From: Kocuria sp.
GTDB lineage: Bacteria; Actinomycetota; Actinomycetes; Actinomycetales; Micrococcaceae
Assembly: GCA_030454085.1 (NCBI GenBank)
Contig: JAKDJD010000013.1
Span: forward strand, 1 to 64,000
DNA: 64,000 bases
Reading direction: 5' to 3'
The notes under the pieces were generated by a model. It made no database searches. It saw only the letters and a list, made by a program, of their open reading frames with translations, and was not told where the DNA came from. Both the position numbers and the translations under genes were made by a program. Of the stretch, positions 35,573 through 44,984 are shown piece by piece; position 1 is the stretch's first letter; every line of letters begins with the position of its first letter.

Positions 35573-36666
35573 CAGCTTTTCTTGCTCCGCCGATCATCCT
35601 GGCCGTCGTGCTCGGGATATCGGGGATTTCGAAATTGCGTGCCCGAGGCAGTGTGTCCGCGGCCTTCGAGCAGTTGGGTGTTCCACCTTTGCTGGACCGG
35701 GGCTGGATCAAACGCATGTTCCCCTGGGGTGAAGTCGTCCTGGGTCTTGTTCTCCTGTGTTCTCCGGGACGGACCGCTCCGATCGCGGCGCTGGTCGTGC
35801 TCGCCTTGTTCGTGAGTTACTGGGCTCTGATCTACCGTGCGCTGGGATTTGACGAACCCGTCTCGTGCAATTGTTTCGGCAGAGCCAACGCCGAGCCGGT
35901 GACCCATTGGACCCTCTGGCGCAATACCGCGTTCCTGTTGCTCGCTGTTCTCTGGTTGGCTGCCTCGTTCCGGGTCTCCGTGCCTGAACTCGTGGCGTCC
36001 CTCTCCGGGCCGGACCTTCTCTGGATTCTGGGAATCGCGGCAGCGAGTGGAACCCTGTTCCTCTCGATCGCGCCGGGAGCGCGCCGCGCCGCAGAAGCAC
36101 GCCGGGCTGCTCACGAATCCCGGCACCCGGGCCAGGAAGGCGTCGCTCCCGGGCCGGTGACGGCATCCAGCCCTCATGGCGACGTCGACCTCCCGAATCC
36201 GGAAAACGACGACTACGTGCGCCGTCCCATCCCAGGAATCGTGCTCAAGGACTCCCACGGGGAATGGGTGGCTCTGACACGTCTGGCAGCGACCCGGGCG
36301 CGGCTTCTTCTCCTCGTTTCACCCGGATGCGGGTCCTGCACGGAGGTGATCCGTTCGGCCCGGAGATGGCGCGATGAGTTGTCTCCCGCGGTCGAAGTCC
36401 ACCTGGTGACCTTCGCCCGTCAAGAAGCCTTGGAGAGCGTGGTGGACGAGGAACTGTGGGACTCGGTGCTGTACGACGTCGAGCACTTCCTGGATGACCT
36501 GATGGGCATGCGGGCGACACCATCGGCGGTACTGCTCGGAGCAGACCGATTGCTGGCCGGAGGCCCGGTCCGGGGACAGGAGGACATTTCTGCCTTCGTC
36601 AAGGACATCAAGGCCGAGCTGGAAGCCGCACCGCAAGGGCCAGACCTGCGGCCAGAACGATCATGA
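35569..36666 (+). CDS. MauE/DoxX-type membrane protein fused to a thioredoxin-like domain
   Basis: This 365-residue protein has a MauE-like membrane domain (residues about 1-165, four helices) with the characteristic cysteine pair in PVSCNCFGRA. A linker of about 50 residues leads to a TlpA/thioredoxin-like domain (about 215-350) whose active site is SPGCGSCTEV (CxxC). MauE is needed for disulfide formation or maturation in methylamine dehydrogenase systems, so a thiol-disulfide role is inferred. It is translationally coupled to the HprK-like/PqqD-like gene. Its last 59 bases overlap the 3' end of a convergent MFS gene. Confidence 0.8.
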   Translation: MTAFLAPPIILAVVLGISGISKLRARGSVSAAFEQLGVPPLLDRGWIKRMFPWGEVVLGLVLLCSPGRTAPIAALVVLALFVSYWALIYRALGFDEPVSCNCFGRANAEPVTHWTLWRNTAFLLLAVLWLAASFRVSVPELVASLSGPDLLWILGIAAASGTLFLSIAPGARRAAEARRAAHESRHPGQEGVAPGPVTASSPHGDVDLPNPENDDYVRRPIPGIVLKDSHGEWVALTRLAATRARLLLLVSPGCGSCTEVIRSARRWRDELSPAVEVHLVTFARQEALESVVDEELWDSVLYDVEHFLDDLMGMRATPSAVLLGADRLLAGGPVRGQEDISAFVKDIKAELEAAPQGPDLRPERS

Positions 36667-37924
36667 TTCCGAGAATGCCCCACACCTGGTCCCCGAGGAG
36701 GCCCACGAACAGGGCAAACAGTGCGGGGGCCAGGAAACTCATGGCACGTCCCGTGGTGGAGTAGAGGCCGAAGTATTCTCCCTCGTCGCCTGGCTCGGTC
36801 AGTCTGGACAGGTAGGTGCGCGAGGCGGACTGGGCGGGTCCGACGAATGCGCACAACGCAAGACCGCAGACCCAGAAGAGTCCTGGGCCCTGCACCAACA
36901 ACAATGGTGCCGCCGCGATCAGCAGCCCAGACAGCGAACCGATGATCACTCGCTTGGGTCCCAGCGCGTCGTCGAGGCGGCCTCCGATCACCGCGCCGAG
37001 ACCGGCGACGACGTTCCCCGCGATCGCGAACACGATGACCTGGCTCGTGGAGAAACCGAAAGTCCCGGCAGCCAGCACACCTCCGTAGGTGAACACGCCC
37101 GCGAGCCCGTCTCTGAAGACCGCCGAAGCGATGAGAAACCTCAGGGTCACGGGTTCATAGCGATACAGACGTCGAATGGTGCGTCCGAGGCGTCGGTACG
37201 AGTCGACCCATGATTCCTTGTGGGCGGAGACTGTCCGGCCCGTGGCCGAACCGTAGCCGCTCTCGGGCGCGGTGGCTCCCGGAAAACGGAGCAGAATCGG
37301 GAGGGAGAGACAGGCCAACCAGATCGCGGAGAACAGCGCCACGGCGCGAAGGTTCAGCGAATCGTCCTCGGGGATTCCGAGGAGGCCGGGGGAGACGAAT
37401 CCGAAGAGCACAATGACCAAGGCGACGATGCCTCCGAAGTAGCCGAAGGACCACCCCAGGCCGGAGACCCGTCCCACCGTGCGGGGGGTCGAGATGGAGG
37501 GAAGGACGGCGTTGTAATGCACGGTCGCGATCTCGCTGAAGACGTTGGCCATGGCAATCAGTCCGACGCCGAGCCACAAGAAAGCCGGGTCCGGACGGAC
37601 GAAGAAGCACAGGGCCACACAGACGGCCACCGCGGCGGTGGTCACGGCCAATGCTGTGCGACGGGACCCGCCCCGGTCCGCTCTCTGGCCGGTGACGGGG
37701 GCCGTTACGGCAATGATCAGCCCTGCTGCGGCTAGTCCGATGGACAGTGCCTGGGATGTCTGGTTCTTGCTGCCGAATAGCTCGCTGGTGAGGTACACGT
37801 TGAACACGAACGTCGTCATCACGGCGTGGAAGCTCGAGGCACCCGCATCCCAGAGCGCCCACGGGATCACCGGCTTGTGCTCCTCGGACCGGAGCGACGA
37901 CTGCGAGGGCGGCGCATAGCTCAT
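36608..37924 (-). CDS. MFS transporter (UMF1/Atg22-like)
   Basis: This 438-residue protein has 12 predicted membrane helices. The N-terminal PVIPWALWDAGASSFHAVMTTFVFN segment (given here as WALWDAGASSFHAV) and GLGWSFGYFGGI match the UMF1 group of the Major Facilitator Superfamily, which resembles yeast Atg22. The substrate is unknown; amino acids or sugars are possible. ATG 37924 lies 6 bases after TATCCT without a ribosome-binding site, which suggests a leaderless transcript. An in-frame start 39 bases upstream would include the promoter-like hexamer. The 3' end overlaps the convergent gene. Confidence 0.85.
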   Translation of the reverse strand: MSYAPPSQSSLRSEEHKPVIPWALWDAGASSFHAVMTTFVFNVYLTSELFGSKNQTSQALSIGLAAAGLIIAVTAPVTGQRADRGGSRRTALAVTTAAVAVCVALCFFVRPDPAFLWLGVGLIAMANVFSEIATVHYNAVLPSISTPRTVGRVSGLGWSFGYFGGIVALVIVLFGFVSPGLLGIPEDDSLNLRAVALFSAIWLACLSLPILLRFPGATAPESGYGSATGRTVSAHKESWVDSYRRLGRTIRRLYRYEPVTLRFLIASAVFRDGLAGVFTYGGVLAAGTFGFSTSQVIVFAIAGNVVAGLGAVIGGRLDDALGPKRVIIGSLSGLLIAAAPLLLVQGPGLFWVCGLALCAFVGPAQSASRTYLSRLTEPGDEGEYFGLYSTTGRAMSFLAPALFALFVGLLGDQVWGILGIMIVLAAGLALAVRLPARP

Positions 37925-38120
37925 GGGCTCAGGATACAAGCGGCCCCAGGTGAACCCGATCACGGCGCGGGCCTTCGCCGGCGGAATCCTACGACATTCT
38001 GGGTATGTGAATAGTCAGACGTAATTGTCAGCTCTCAGCATGCGCGGACATGTGCACATGCCGGCGCTGGTATTCTTGTGAAAGACCAGACCCCGAGGCC
38101 CAATGAGGAGGTCCCACCGC

Positions 38121-41100
38121 GTGAGCTTCGTGATCCTGGTCCATTGCCTTGCGGCTCTCGTCGCCCCAGCATGTTTTCGTCGGTGGGGTCGTACGTGCTT
38201 CTACGGACTGGCGGTCGTTCCCGCGGTTTCCTTCGTGTGGCTGTGTGCGCAGGCCCCAGCGGTTTTTGGCGGAACCGACCTGGCGGAGAGCTACCCGTGG
38301 ATCCAACAGTTGGGCATCAGCCTGACCTTCAGGATGGATCCGCTGGCCTGGATTCTTTCCGCAATGATCCTCGGCATCGGGGCCCCGATCCTTTTCTACT
38401 GTGCCTCCTATTTCAAGCACACCAACCAGTATTCCGGTGCATTCGGTGCTCAACTGGTTCTCTTCGCCGGCGTGATGTTCGGGCTCGTCACTGCCGACGA
38501 CATGATCGTGATGTTCGTGTTCTGGGAGATCACGAGCATTCTCTCCTACGTCCTCATCGGTTACGCCCACGTCCGGTTCTTCGCCCGACGCGCCGCGCTC
38601 CAAGCGCTGATCGTCACCACGGCCGGGGGACTGGCCATGTTCATCGGCATCATCATGCTGGGCGTGGCCAGCGATTCTTACCTCCTGTCGGACGTTGTGG
38701 CCAGGGCACCGGAGACAGTGGCAAGCCCGGGAGGCGGGGTCGCAGTAGGGGCCGCGCTCGTCCTGATCCTGGTCGGGGCAATGTCGAAGTCCGCGTTGTT
38801 TCCCCTCCACTTCTGGTTGCCCGGCGCGATGGCCGCGCCCACCCCCGTCTCGGCCTTCCTGCACGCAGCGGCCATGGTCAAGGCGGGGATCTATCTCGTG
38901 GCCCGTCTCGCCCCCGGGTTCGCTGACGTCGCTCCATGGACCGCGCTGGTGGTCTGCTTCGGCTTGTTCACGATGCTCTTCGGCGGCTACCAGGCCCTCA
39001 AGCAGTTCGATCTCAAACTGATTCTCGCCTATGGCACCGTGAGTCAGCTCGGTTTCATCATGACCGTGGTGGGTATCGGCACTCCCGATGCGATGTATGC
39101 CGGACTGGCGATGATGGTGGCCCACTCCCTGTTCAAATCGGTCCTGTTCCTGGCGACCGGAATCATCGACCACCAGGCCGGAACCCGTGAGATCACCCGG
39201 CTCTCCGGAATTTGGCACAAGGCCCCCGGCCTGTTCGTCATGGCCGTTCTTTCGGCGGCCTCGATGGCTGGTATCCCTCCGCTCGTGGGTTTCGTGAGCA
39301 AGGAAGGAATTCTCGAGCTCGGTCTCGGCGCCGTGAAACACGGCGTCGGCGATCTGGATGCGACGCAAGGACTGGTTGTCCTCATCTGCATTGCTCTCGG
39401 CTCGGTCCTGACCCTCGCCTACAGCGCCCGGTTCATCTGGGGCGCCTTCGCAACCAAGCGCGTCGCGGACGCCCATCCGGACCTGGTCCAAGGGGGATCG
39501 GTCCATTCGACTGACTTCCACGTCATCCCGTTCAACTTCGCTCTTGCACCCGGGCTGATCACCGTGCTGACGGTTGCCTTGGGATTGTTCCCCGAGCCGC
39601 TTCATGTGATGGTGTACGACGCCGCGCGCACCGCCGGACACGTTGAGCAGCATTTGGCCCTGTGGCACGGGCTGACACCCGCCTTGGGCCTGTCTGCGGT
39701 CATCGTCCTTCTCGGATTCCTCCTTTTCGCGCTCCGGTCTCCGGTAGAAAGATTCCAGACCGCTCTTCCGAGCCTGCCGACGGCGGACACCGTGTACCGC
39801 GCCGTCATCGGCGCCATCGACTACGTCGCCGTCCGCGTCACGGGCTTCACGCAACGAGGTTCGCTGAGCTTCTACCTCGCGGTCATTCTGGTGACTGCCG
39901 TGGTGGTTCCCACCGTCGGGCTGTTCCTGGTCGAGACACCTCCACTGAATTCGTTCAACTGGTCCGATTCCCCGGCGCAGTGGGCCATCGCCGTCGTGAT
40001 GGTCGGCGCGGCCCTGGTGGCCGTCCGGGCGTCCAAGAGGTTTTTGGCGATCCTCATGGTCTCGGTGACCGGTTACGGACTTGCTCTGATTTTCGCGCTC
40101 CGTGGAGCACCGGATCTCGCGCTCACACAGTTGCTGGTCGAGACGATTTCGTTGATCGCGTTCGTCCTGGCCCTGCGAATGCTCCCGTCCGGAATGGGGC
40201 AGCGGAAGACCACCAGGAAACCGGTTCGCATTGCCATTGCCGCGGGGTTCGGACTGTTCATGATGGCGCTGACGGCCTTTTCCATCTCTTCTCGGACGGA
40301 ATCGCCGATCTCGTTGGATATGCCGCGATTGGCATACGAAATAGGGCACGGCAAGAACGTCGTGAACGTGACCCTGGTCGACATGCGTGCCTGGGACACC
40401 TACGGCGAAATCTCGGTTCTGGCCCTCGCGGCCACGGGCGTGGCCAGCCTGATCTTCATCGCGGGGAGGCAGGACGGAGGAGCCAGCAGCCAGAACTTGG
40501 ACACTGGACGCATCCGTGCCGTGAGCAAACGGTATGCGGGACGCACCGGCCTGAGCGCCGGGGCTCGCGTCGCCGGGCGTTTCATGAACGTCAAACGGGA
40601 CCCATTCCTGGTCGCCGGGCGGACGTTGGCACCGGAGAACCGGTCGCTCATGCTCGAGGTCATCACGCGGTTGCTCTTCCACACCATCATGCTGACCTCG
40701 GTCTATCTGTTGCTTGCGGGGCACAACCTGCCGGGTGGAGGGTTCGCGGGTGGTCTTCTCGCCGGTCTGGCGCTCGGACTCCGATACCTTGCGGGAGGCC
40801 GATACGAGCTTGAGGAAGCCACGCCGCTGAACGCGGGGGTCCTGCTCGGTATCGGAATGATTGTCGCCGCCCTCTACGCCCTCCTCCCGCTGGCCTGGGG
40901 CGGAACCGTGTTCACGTCCTACAACGTCGATCTCGAGATGTGGCTGTTCGGCGAAGTGCACTTCGTGACATCCACGATCTTCGATGTCGGCGTCTATCTG
41001 ATCGTGATCGGACTGGTTCTTGACGTGATCCGCAGCCTCGGAGGACGCATCGACTCGGTGCTCGAAGAGGAGCGGGAGAAAGAGCGCGAGAAGGCCAAGA

Positions 41101-41282
41101 TCACCGGACGCAAACGTCGTCGCATCAAGGTTCGCCGTTCCGGCGGACCACAGACCTCGGTCATCCCCTCTGGCCCGGTCATGGCAACCAGCGAAGACGA
41201 GCCGACGGACGAGAACCAGGACCGCGCGAGGAATCGGCCGGACACGGTGCTCTCCGACAGCGCAGGGGAGGACAACCGATGA
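38121..41282 (+). CDS. mnhA: Na+/H+ antiporter subunit A fused to subunit B (MrpA/MnhA-MnhB)
   Basis: This 1053-residue giant membrane protein is the largest Mrp subunit. Residues about 1-790 are MrpA-like, with the complex I ND5-type proton channel (FVFWEITSILSYVLIGY, KSALFPLHFWLPGAM and HAAAMVKAGIYLVAR with its channel lysines). Residues about 840-990 carry an MnhB domain (HNLPGGGFAGGLLAGLALGL). A basic/acidic cytosolic tail ends it. GTG 38121 is chosen because the near-perfect site GAGGAGGT lies 8 bases before it; ATG 38103 is in frame but lacks one. It opens a six-gene operon for sodium export and pH homeostasis. Confidence 0.93.
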   Translation: MSFVILVHCLAALVAPACFRRWGRTCFYGLAVVPAVSFVWLCAQAPAVFGGTDLAESYPWIQQLGISLTFRMDPLAWILSAMILGIGAPILFYCASYFKHTNQYSGAFGAQLVLFAGVMFGLVTADDMIVMFVFWEITSILSYVLIGYAHVRFFARRAALQALIVTTAGGLAMFIGIIMLGVASDSYLLSDVVARAPETVASPGGGVAVGAALVLILVGAMSKSALFPLHFWLPGAMAAPTPVSAFLHAAAMVKAGIYLVARLAPGFADVAPWTALVVCFGLFTMLFGGYQALKQFDLKLILAYGTVSQLGFIMTVVGIGTPDAMYAGLAMMVAHSLFKSVLFLATGIIDHQAGTREITRLSGIWHKAPGLFVMAVLSAASMAGIPPLVGFVSKEGILELGLGAVKHGVGDLDATQGLVVLICIALGSVLTLAYSARFIWGAFATKRVADAHPDLVQGGSVHSTDFHVIPFNFALAPGLITVLTVALGLFPEPLHVMVYDAARTAGHVEQHLALWHGLTPALGLSAVIVLLGFLLFALRSPVERFQTALPSLPTADTVYRAVIGAIDYVAVRVTGFTQRGSLSFYLAVILVTAVVVPTVGLFLVETPPLNSFNWSDSPAQWAIAVVMVGAALVAVRASKRFLAILMVSVTGYGLALIFALRGAPDLALTQLLVETISLIAFVLALRMLPSGMGQRKTTRKPVRIAIAAGFGLFMMALTAFSISSRTESPISLDMPRLAYEIGHGKNVVNVTLVDMRAWDTYGEISVLALAATGVASLIFIAGRQDGGASSQNLDTGRIRAVSKRYAGRTGLSAGARVAGRFMNVKRDPFLVAGRTLAPENRSLMLEVITRLLFHTIMLTSVYLLLAGHNLPGGGFAGGLLAGLALGLRYLAGGRYELEEATPLNAGVLLGIGMIVAALYALLPLAWGGTVFTSYNVDLEMWLFGEVHFVTSTIFDVGVYLIVIGLVLDVIRSLGGRIDSVLEEEREKEREKAKITGRKRRRIKVRRSGGPQTSVIPSGPVMATSEDEPTDENQDRARNRPDTVLSDSAGEDNR

Positions 41283-41854
41283 TCGATGCAGCCCTGTTGT
41301 TGGTCATGGGAGTCCTCTATGCCGTGGGGGTCTACCTGATCCTGGAAAAGTCGCTGACCAAGGTGCTTCTGGGTCTGATGCTCATCGCCAACGCGACCAA
41401 CATCCTGATCCTCCACACCGGCGGGGCTTCGGGACTTCCCGCATTCTTCGACTCGGAGGTCGCCGCGGACGACTACTTCGATCCACTGCCTCAGGCGCTC
41501 GTGCTGACCGCGATCGTGATCTCTTTCTCCGTGACGGCGCTGATGCTCGGAATGATCTATCGCAGCTGGGTCCTCTCTCGCAGGGATGACATCCAGGACG
41601 ACGCCGAGGACCGTCGCGTCGCTGCCCAGCCGGATTACGATCCGGAGGACGACGACGCCGCGCCGATCGAGCCTTCCGAATTCGAGGGATCCGAGGAACA
41701 ACGAGAGGAAGCCTATCGTCAGCGTAAACAGGCCGAGCGAGCGAAGAAGGAGGGCACACGGCCGCAGGCTCCCGACGAGATGCCCGGCTTCTCGGGTGAA
41801 CATCACCCCCATCTCGACCAAGGCGACCGCGACAGAGGGGAGTGGCACGCATGA
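41279..41854 (+). CDS. mnhC: Na+/H+ antiporter subunit C (MrpC)
   Basis: This 191-residue NuoK-like subunit has three helices in residues 1-95 (LEKSLTKVLLGLMLIANATN is the conserved second helix). It also has an unusually long charged cytosolic tail of about 90 residues, rich in Asp, Glu and Arg. The ATG overlaps the stop of subunit A, and its stop overlaps the start of subunit D (ATGA both times). Confidence 0.93.
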   Translation: MIDAALLLVMGVLYAVGVYLILEKSLTKVLLGLMLIANATNILILHTGGASGLPAFFDSEVAADDYFDPLPQALVLTAIVISFSVTALMLGMIYRSWVLSRRDDIQDDAEDRRVAAQPDYDPEDDDAAPIEPSEFEGSEEQREEAYRQRKQAERAKKEGTRPQAPDEMPGFSGEHHPHLDQGDRDRGEWHA

Positions 41855-43476
41855 GCATCGTTGACATTGCCCCGGCCGCGGTCGTCCTGCCCCTCATGGC
41901 GGCCGGCGCGAGCTTCACCCTGTACAAGCACCCCAATGCGCAACGACTCCTTTCGGTCGTGGCCATGTTGGCCACCCTGTGCCTCGAGTCAGTCCTTCTC
42001 GTTTCCACCTGGGGTGGCGAACCCCAATCGGTCACCTTGGGAGCATGGGCCGCGCCCTTCGGCATCGTGATGGTCGTGGATCAGCTGTCCTCACTGATGC
42101 TCGTGGTCTCCACGCTCGTTTCCTTTGCGGTCATGATTTACGCGACGGGACAGGGCCTCGCGGACGGAGATTCGGACGCGCCCATCTCCGTTTTCTACCC
42201 GACCTACCTCGTTCTGCTCGCCGGGGTCTCGAACGCGTTCCTCGCCGGTGACCTGTTCAATCTCTATGTCGGTTTCGAGATTCTTCTGACCGCCAGTTAC
42301 GTGCTGATGACCATGTCCGGTTCCGCGCCGAGGATCCGCGCGGGTATCACGTACACCGTCGTCTCGGTCATCTCGTCGATGTTGTTCCTGATCTCGATCG
42401 GCATGATCTACGGGGCCGTTGGTACGGTCAACATGGCCGATATCGCGGTCAAGGCGGGGCATCTACCGGTGGGGACCCAAGTGCAGTTGCACCTGATGCT
42501 GTTGGTGGCCTTCGGGATCAAGGCTGCAGTCTTCCCCCTGTCGCTGTGGCTCCCGGACTCCTATCCGACGGCTCCCGCGCCCGTCACGGCGGTGTTCGCG
42601 GGTTTGCTGACCAAGGTCGGCGTGTACGCCATCATCCGCACCGAAACCCTCCTCTTTCCCGAGAGTCGAGTGGACAATTTGTTGGCCCTCGTGGCCGGGG
42701 CCACGCTCGTCGTCGGAATCCTGGGCGCGCTCACGCAGAGCGATATCAAGAGAACCCTGTCTTTCATCCTCATCAGCCACATCGGCTACATGATCTGGGG
42801 CATCTCCTTGGCCACGCCCGAAGGCCTGATGGCCGTGGTCTTCTACATCGCACACCACATCGTGATCCAGACGAGCTTGTTCATGGTCGTCGGTCTCATC
42901 GAGCGACGCGGCGGATCAGCCAATACGGACCGACTCGCGGGACTCGCGAAGATCGCCCCGATCCTGGGCGTCCTCTACTTCATCCCGGCGATCAACTTGG
43001 GCGGTATCCCGCCGTTCTCAGGATTCCTCGGCAAGGTCGGCCTGATCGACGCGAGCGTTCAGGCCGGAACGTGGCAGGGTTACGTGCTGGCCGGTGTCGG
43101 AGTCTTCGTGTCCTTGCTGACCCTGTTGACCCTCACGCGAATCTGGAACCGCGCATTCTGGCGCAAACCGGAGGACGCCGAATTCCCGGATCCGATCCTG
43201 TTGGCCAAGGACCAGGACGGCAAGTACGGCGTCAGGACTTCGGGCGGACTCGACGTCGAATCGAGGCGCTACAAGGGCAAGGACGTCACTCTCCTGCCCC
43301 GACCGATGATGGCTTCGACCATCGGCCTGGTGGTGGTCGGCGTCGCCATCACGGTCTTCGCGGGACCCCTGTTCGACCTGTCCGATCAGGCCTCTGAGAA
43401 CCTGAGCAACCCGCAGGTCTACATCGATGCCGTTCTCGGCTCGGACCACGGAGCCTCTGCGGAAGGGAGCCACTGA
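41851..43476 (+). CDS. mnhD: Na+/H+ antiporter subunit D (MrpD)
   Basis: This 541-residue proton-channel subunit is related to complex I ND2/ND4. Key stretches are FNLYVGFEILLTASYVLM (conserved Glu), GIKAAVFPLSLWLPDSYPT and the lysine-bearing LLTKVGVYAIIR. It works with MrpA in exchange of Na+ for H+. ATG 41851 overlaps the MrpC stop; the frame opens 9 bases earlier but that codon is less likely. Confidence 0.94.
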   Translation: MSIVDIAPAAVVLPLMAAGASFTLYKHPNAQRLLSVVAMLATLCLESVLLVSTWGGEPQSVTLGAWAAPFGIVMVVDQLSSLMLVVSTLVSFAVMIYATGQGLADGDSDAPISVFYPTYLVLLAGVSNAFLAGDLFNLYVGFEILLTASYVLMTMSGSAPRIRAGITYTVVSVISSMLFLISIGMIYGAVGTVNMADIAVKAGHLPVGTQVQLHLMLLVAFGIKAAVFPLSLWLPDSYPTAPAPVTAVFAGLLTKVGVYAIIRTETLLFPESRVDNLLALVAGATLVVGILGALTQSDIKRTLSFILISHIGYMIWGISLATPEGLMAVVFYIAHHIVIQTSLFMVVGLIERRGGSANTDRLAGLAKIAPILGVLYFIPAINLGGIPPFSGFLGKVGLIDASVQAGTWQGYVLAGVGVFVSLLTLLTLTRIWNRAFWRKPEDAEFPDPILLAKDQDGKYGVRTSGGLDVESRRYKGKDVTLLPRPMMASTIGLVVVGVAITVFAGPLFDLSDQASENLSNPQVYIDAVLGSDHGASAEGSH

Positions 43477-43477
43477 C

Positions 43478-44062
43478 ATGAGTCCTTCGGCGCACCGGGC
43501 CCCGCGCGTCCGGCCCAAGAACACTTTGCGCACCGAGTTGCCGCTGATCATTTGGTTGGTCCTGGTGTGGGGCGCTCTGTGGCAGGACTTCTCGATCGGG
43601 AACCTGGTCTTCGGACTGATCATCGCGTTGGTGATCGTACGCATCTTCTATCTGCCCCCGGTGCAGCTGTCCGGTAGGTTCAACGTGTTCTGGGCGGCCG
43701 TGCTGATGACGAAATTCGTGTGGTGGATCGCCCACGCGAGTTTCGAGATCCTCTGGTTCACCGTCAGGCCCCAAGGTGCCCCACGTTCGGCCGTGGTGTC
43801 GGTGCGACTCCGTATCAACAGCGACCTGCTTATCACCGTGGTCGGTCACATCGTCTCCCTGATCCCAGGATCCTTGGTGGTCGAGGTGGACCGGAGAACC
43901 GCGACCATCTACTTCCACGTCATCGACGTCAACGACGAAGCGGAAGTCCGCAAGTTCCAGGACGGTGTGCGGAAGATCGAGGACCTGGTGATTCGCGTGA
44001 TGGGGACCAAAGAAAGCCATCGCGCCCTGAAAACCGGTCACCTGGGGGAGGGAACATCGTGA
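43478..44062 (+). CDS. mnhE: Na+/H+ antiporter subunit E (MrpE)
   Basis: This 194-residue subunit has a basic N-terminus, two helices (about residues 22-60), then the family segment ALVIVRIFYLPP and a cytosolic domain with SLIPGSLVVEVD. GAAGGGAG lies 5 bases before the ATG, just after the MrpD stop. It supports assembly or activity of the antiporter complex. Confidence 0.93.
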   Translation: MSPSAHRAPRVRPKNTLRTELPLIIWLVLVWGALWQDFSIGNLVFGLIIALVIVRIFYLPPVQLSGRFNVFWAAVLMTKFVWWIAHASFEILWFTVRPQGAPRSAVVSVRLRINSDLLITVVGHIVSLIPGSLVVEVDRRTATIYFHVIDVNDEAEVRKFQDGVRKIEDLVIRVMGTKESHRALKTGHLGEGTS

Positions 44063-44451
44063 ATATCGTCATGGTCGTCTGCGGTGTGGTGCTCGTTCTG
44101 GCCGCCATCGGAACCATTGTCCGCTTGGCCAAGGGGCCGTCTCTGCTGGATCGAGTGATCGCCTCCGATGTACTGCTGGCCATCGTCGGGGCCGGACTCG
44201 TCGTGGACATGGTGTACAGGGACAGTTACGAGAACGTCACCATGCTGATCGTGATCTCGCTCGTCGGTTTCCTGGGTTCCGTGACGGTCGCACGCTTTGC
44301 CAACAACAAGCGCGAACGCAAGGACCAACTCGAAAAGACCGAGTCCTCGGCGGCGACCACCTCGCCCGAGCGTCCGTACGGGCACGGACGCTCCCGCAAA
44401 TCCGGCAAGACCGTCGGATCGAGGCCGACGGCACGGCGGGGTGATCGGTAG
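44059..44451 (+). CDS. mnhF: Na+/H+ antiporter subunit F (MrpF)
   Basis: This 130-residue protein has three helices, with the family stretch KGPSLLDRVIASDVLLA at residues about 21-37. It also has a basic Ser/Arg/Pro-rich tail of about 45 residues that is longer than usual. The GTG start overlaps the MrpE stop (GTGA). An ATG four codons downstream (44071) is an alternative. Confidence 0.92.
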   Translation: MNIVMVVCGVVLVLAAIGTIVRLAKGPSLLDRVIASDVLLAIVGAGLVVDMVYRDSYENVTMLIVISLVGFLGSVTVARFANNKRERKDQLEKTESSAATTSPERPYGHGRSRKSGKTVGSRPTARRGDR

Positions 44452-44925
44452 ATGGACCTCGTACTCGATACGGTGACCGGTATTTGCCTCATCGGCGGGT
44501 GCCTGATGTCGCTGGGCGCCGCCGTCGGCATCGTACGGTTCCCGGACGTGCTCTCGCGTCTCCACCCCGGCGCGAAGCCTCAGGTCTTCGGCTTGTTCCT
44601 GCTCCTGGTGGCGCTCGGCATCGCTTCGCGGTCCTGGGCACTGGTCCCGGCGCTCATTCTCGCCTGGACCCTCCAGATTCTGGCCGTTCCCGTTTCCTCG
44701 CACATGGTCGGCCGGTCCGGTTTCCGCAACCGGCACTTCACCGCCTCGGCCCTGACCGTCAACGAACTGGCTGACCTCGTGGAGCAAATGAACCGCGAGG
44801 AGGAACAGGAAGAGGCGCCTGTGCAGGCGACGGACGAACCCAAGGACATCGACGCCGAAGCCGCCGGCCTCGAGGAGGACGGACAGGAACGGCCGGCCAA
44901 AGGATCGGACGGCCACGACCGGTGA
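44452..44925 (+). CDS. mnhG: Na+/H+ antiporter subunit G (MrpG)
   Basis: This 157-residue protein has three helices and the MrpG signature GIVRFPDVLSRLHPGAKPQ. A long acidic tail (from about residue 105) extends into the cytosol. The ATG follows directly after the MrpF stop. It is the last gene of the Mrp operon. Confidence 0.93.
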   Translation: MDLVLDTVTGICLIGGCLMSLGAAVGIVRFPDVLSRLHPGAKPQVFGLFLLLVALGIASRSWALVPALILAWTLQILAVPVSSHMVGRSGFRNRHFTASALTVNELADLVEQMNREEEQEEAPVQATDEPKDIDAEAAGLEEDGQERPAKGSDGHDR

Positions 44926-44984
44926 CGCGACCGGGCCTCGCCGGCCGTCGCTTCGTGCGGCACCCCTAGTGGCTGTTAAAGACG

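Noticed and set aside
38028-40961. A 977-residue open frame on the minus strand
   Set aside because: It is the complementary shadow of mnhA. Its composition (rich in Arg, Gly, Asp, Gln and His) has no domain, and the plus strand encodes an obvious antiporter subunit.
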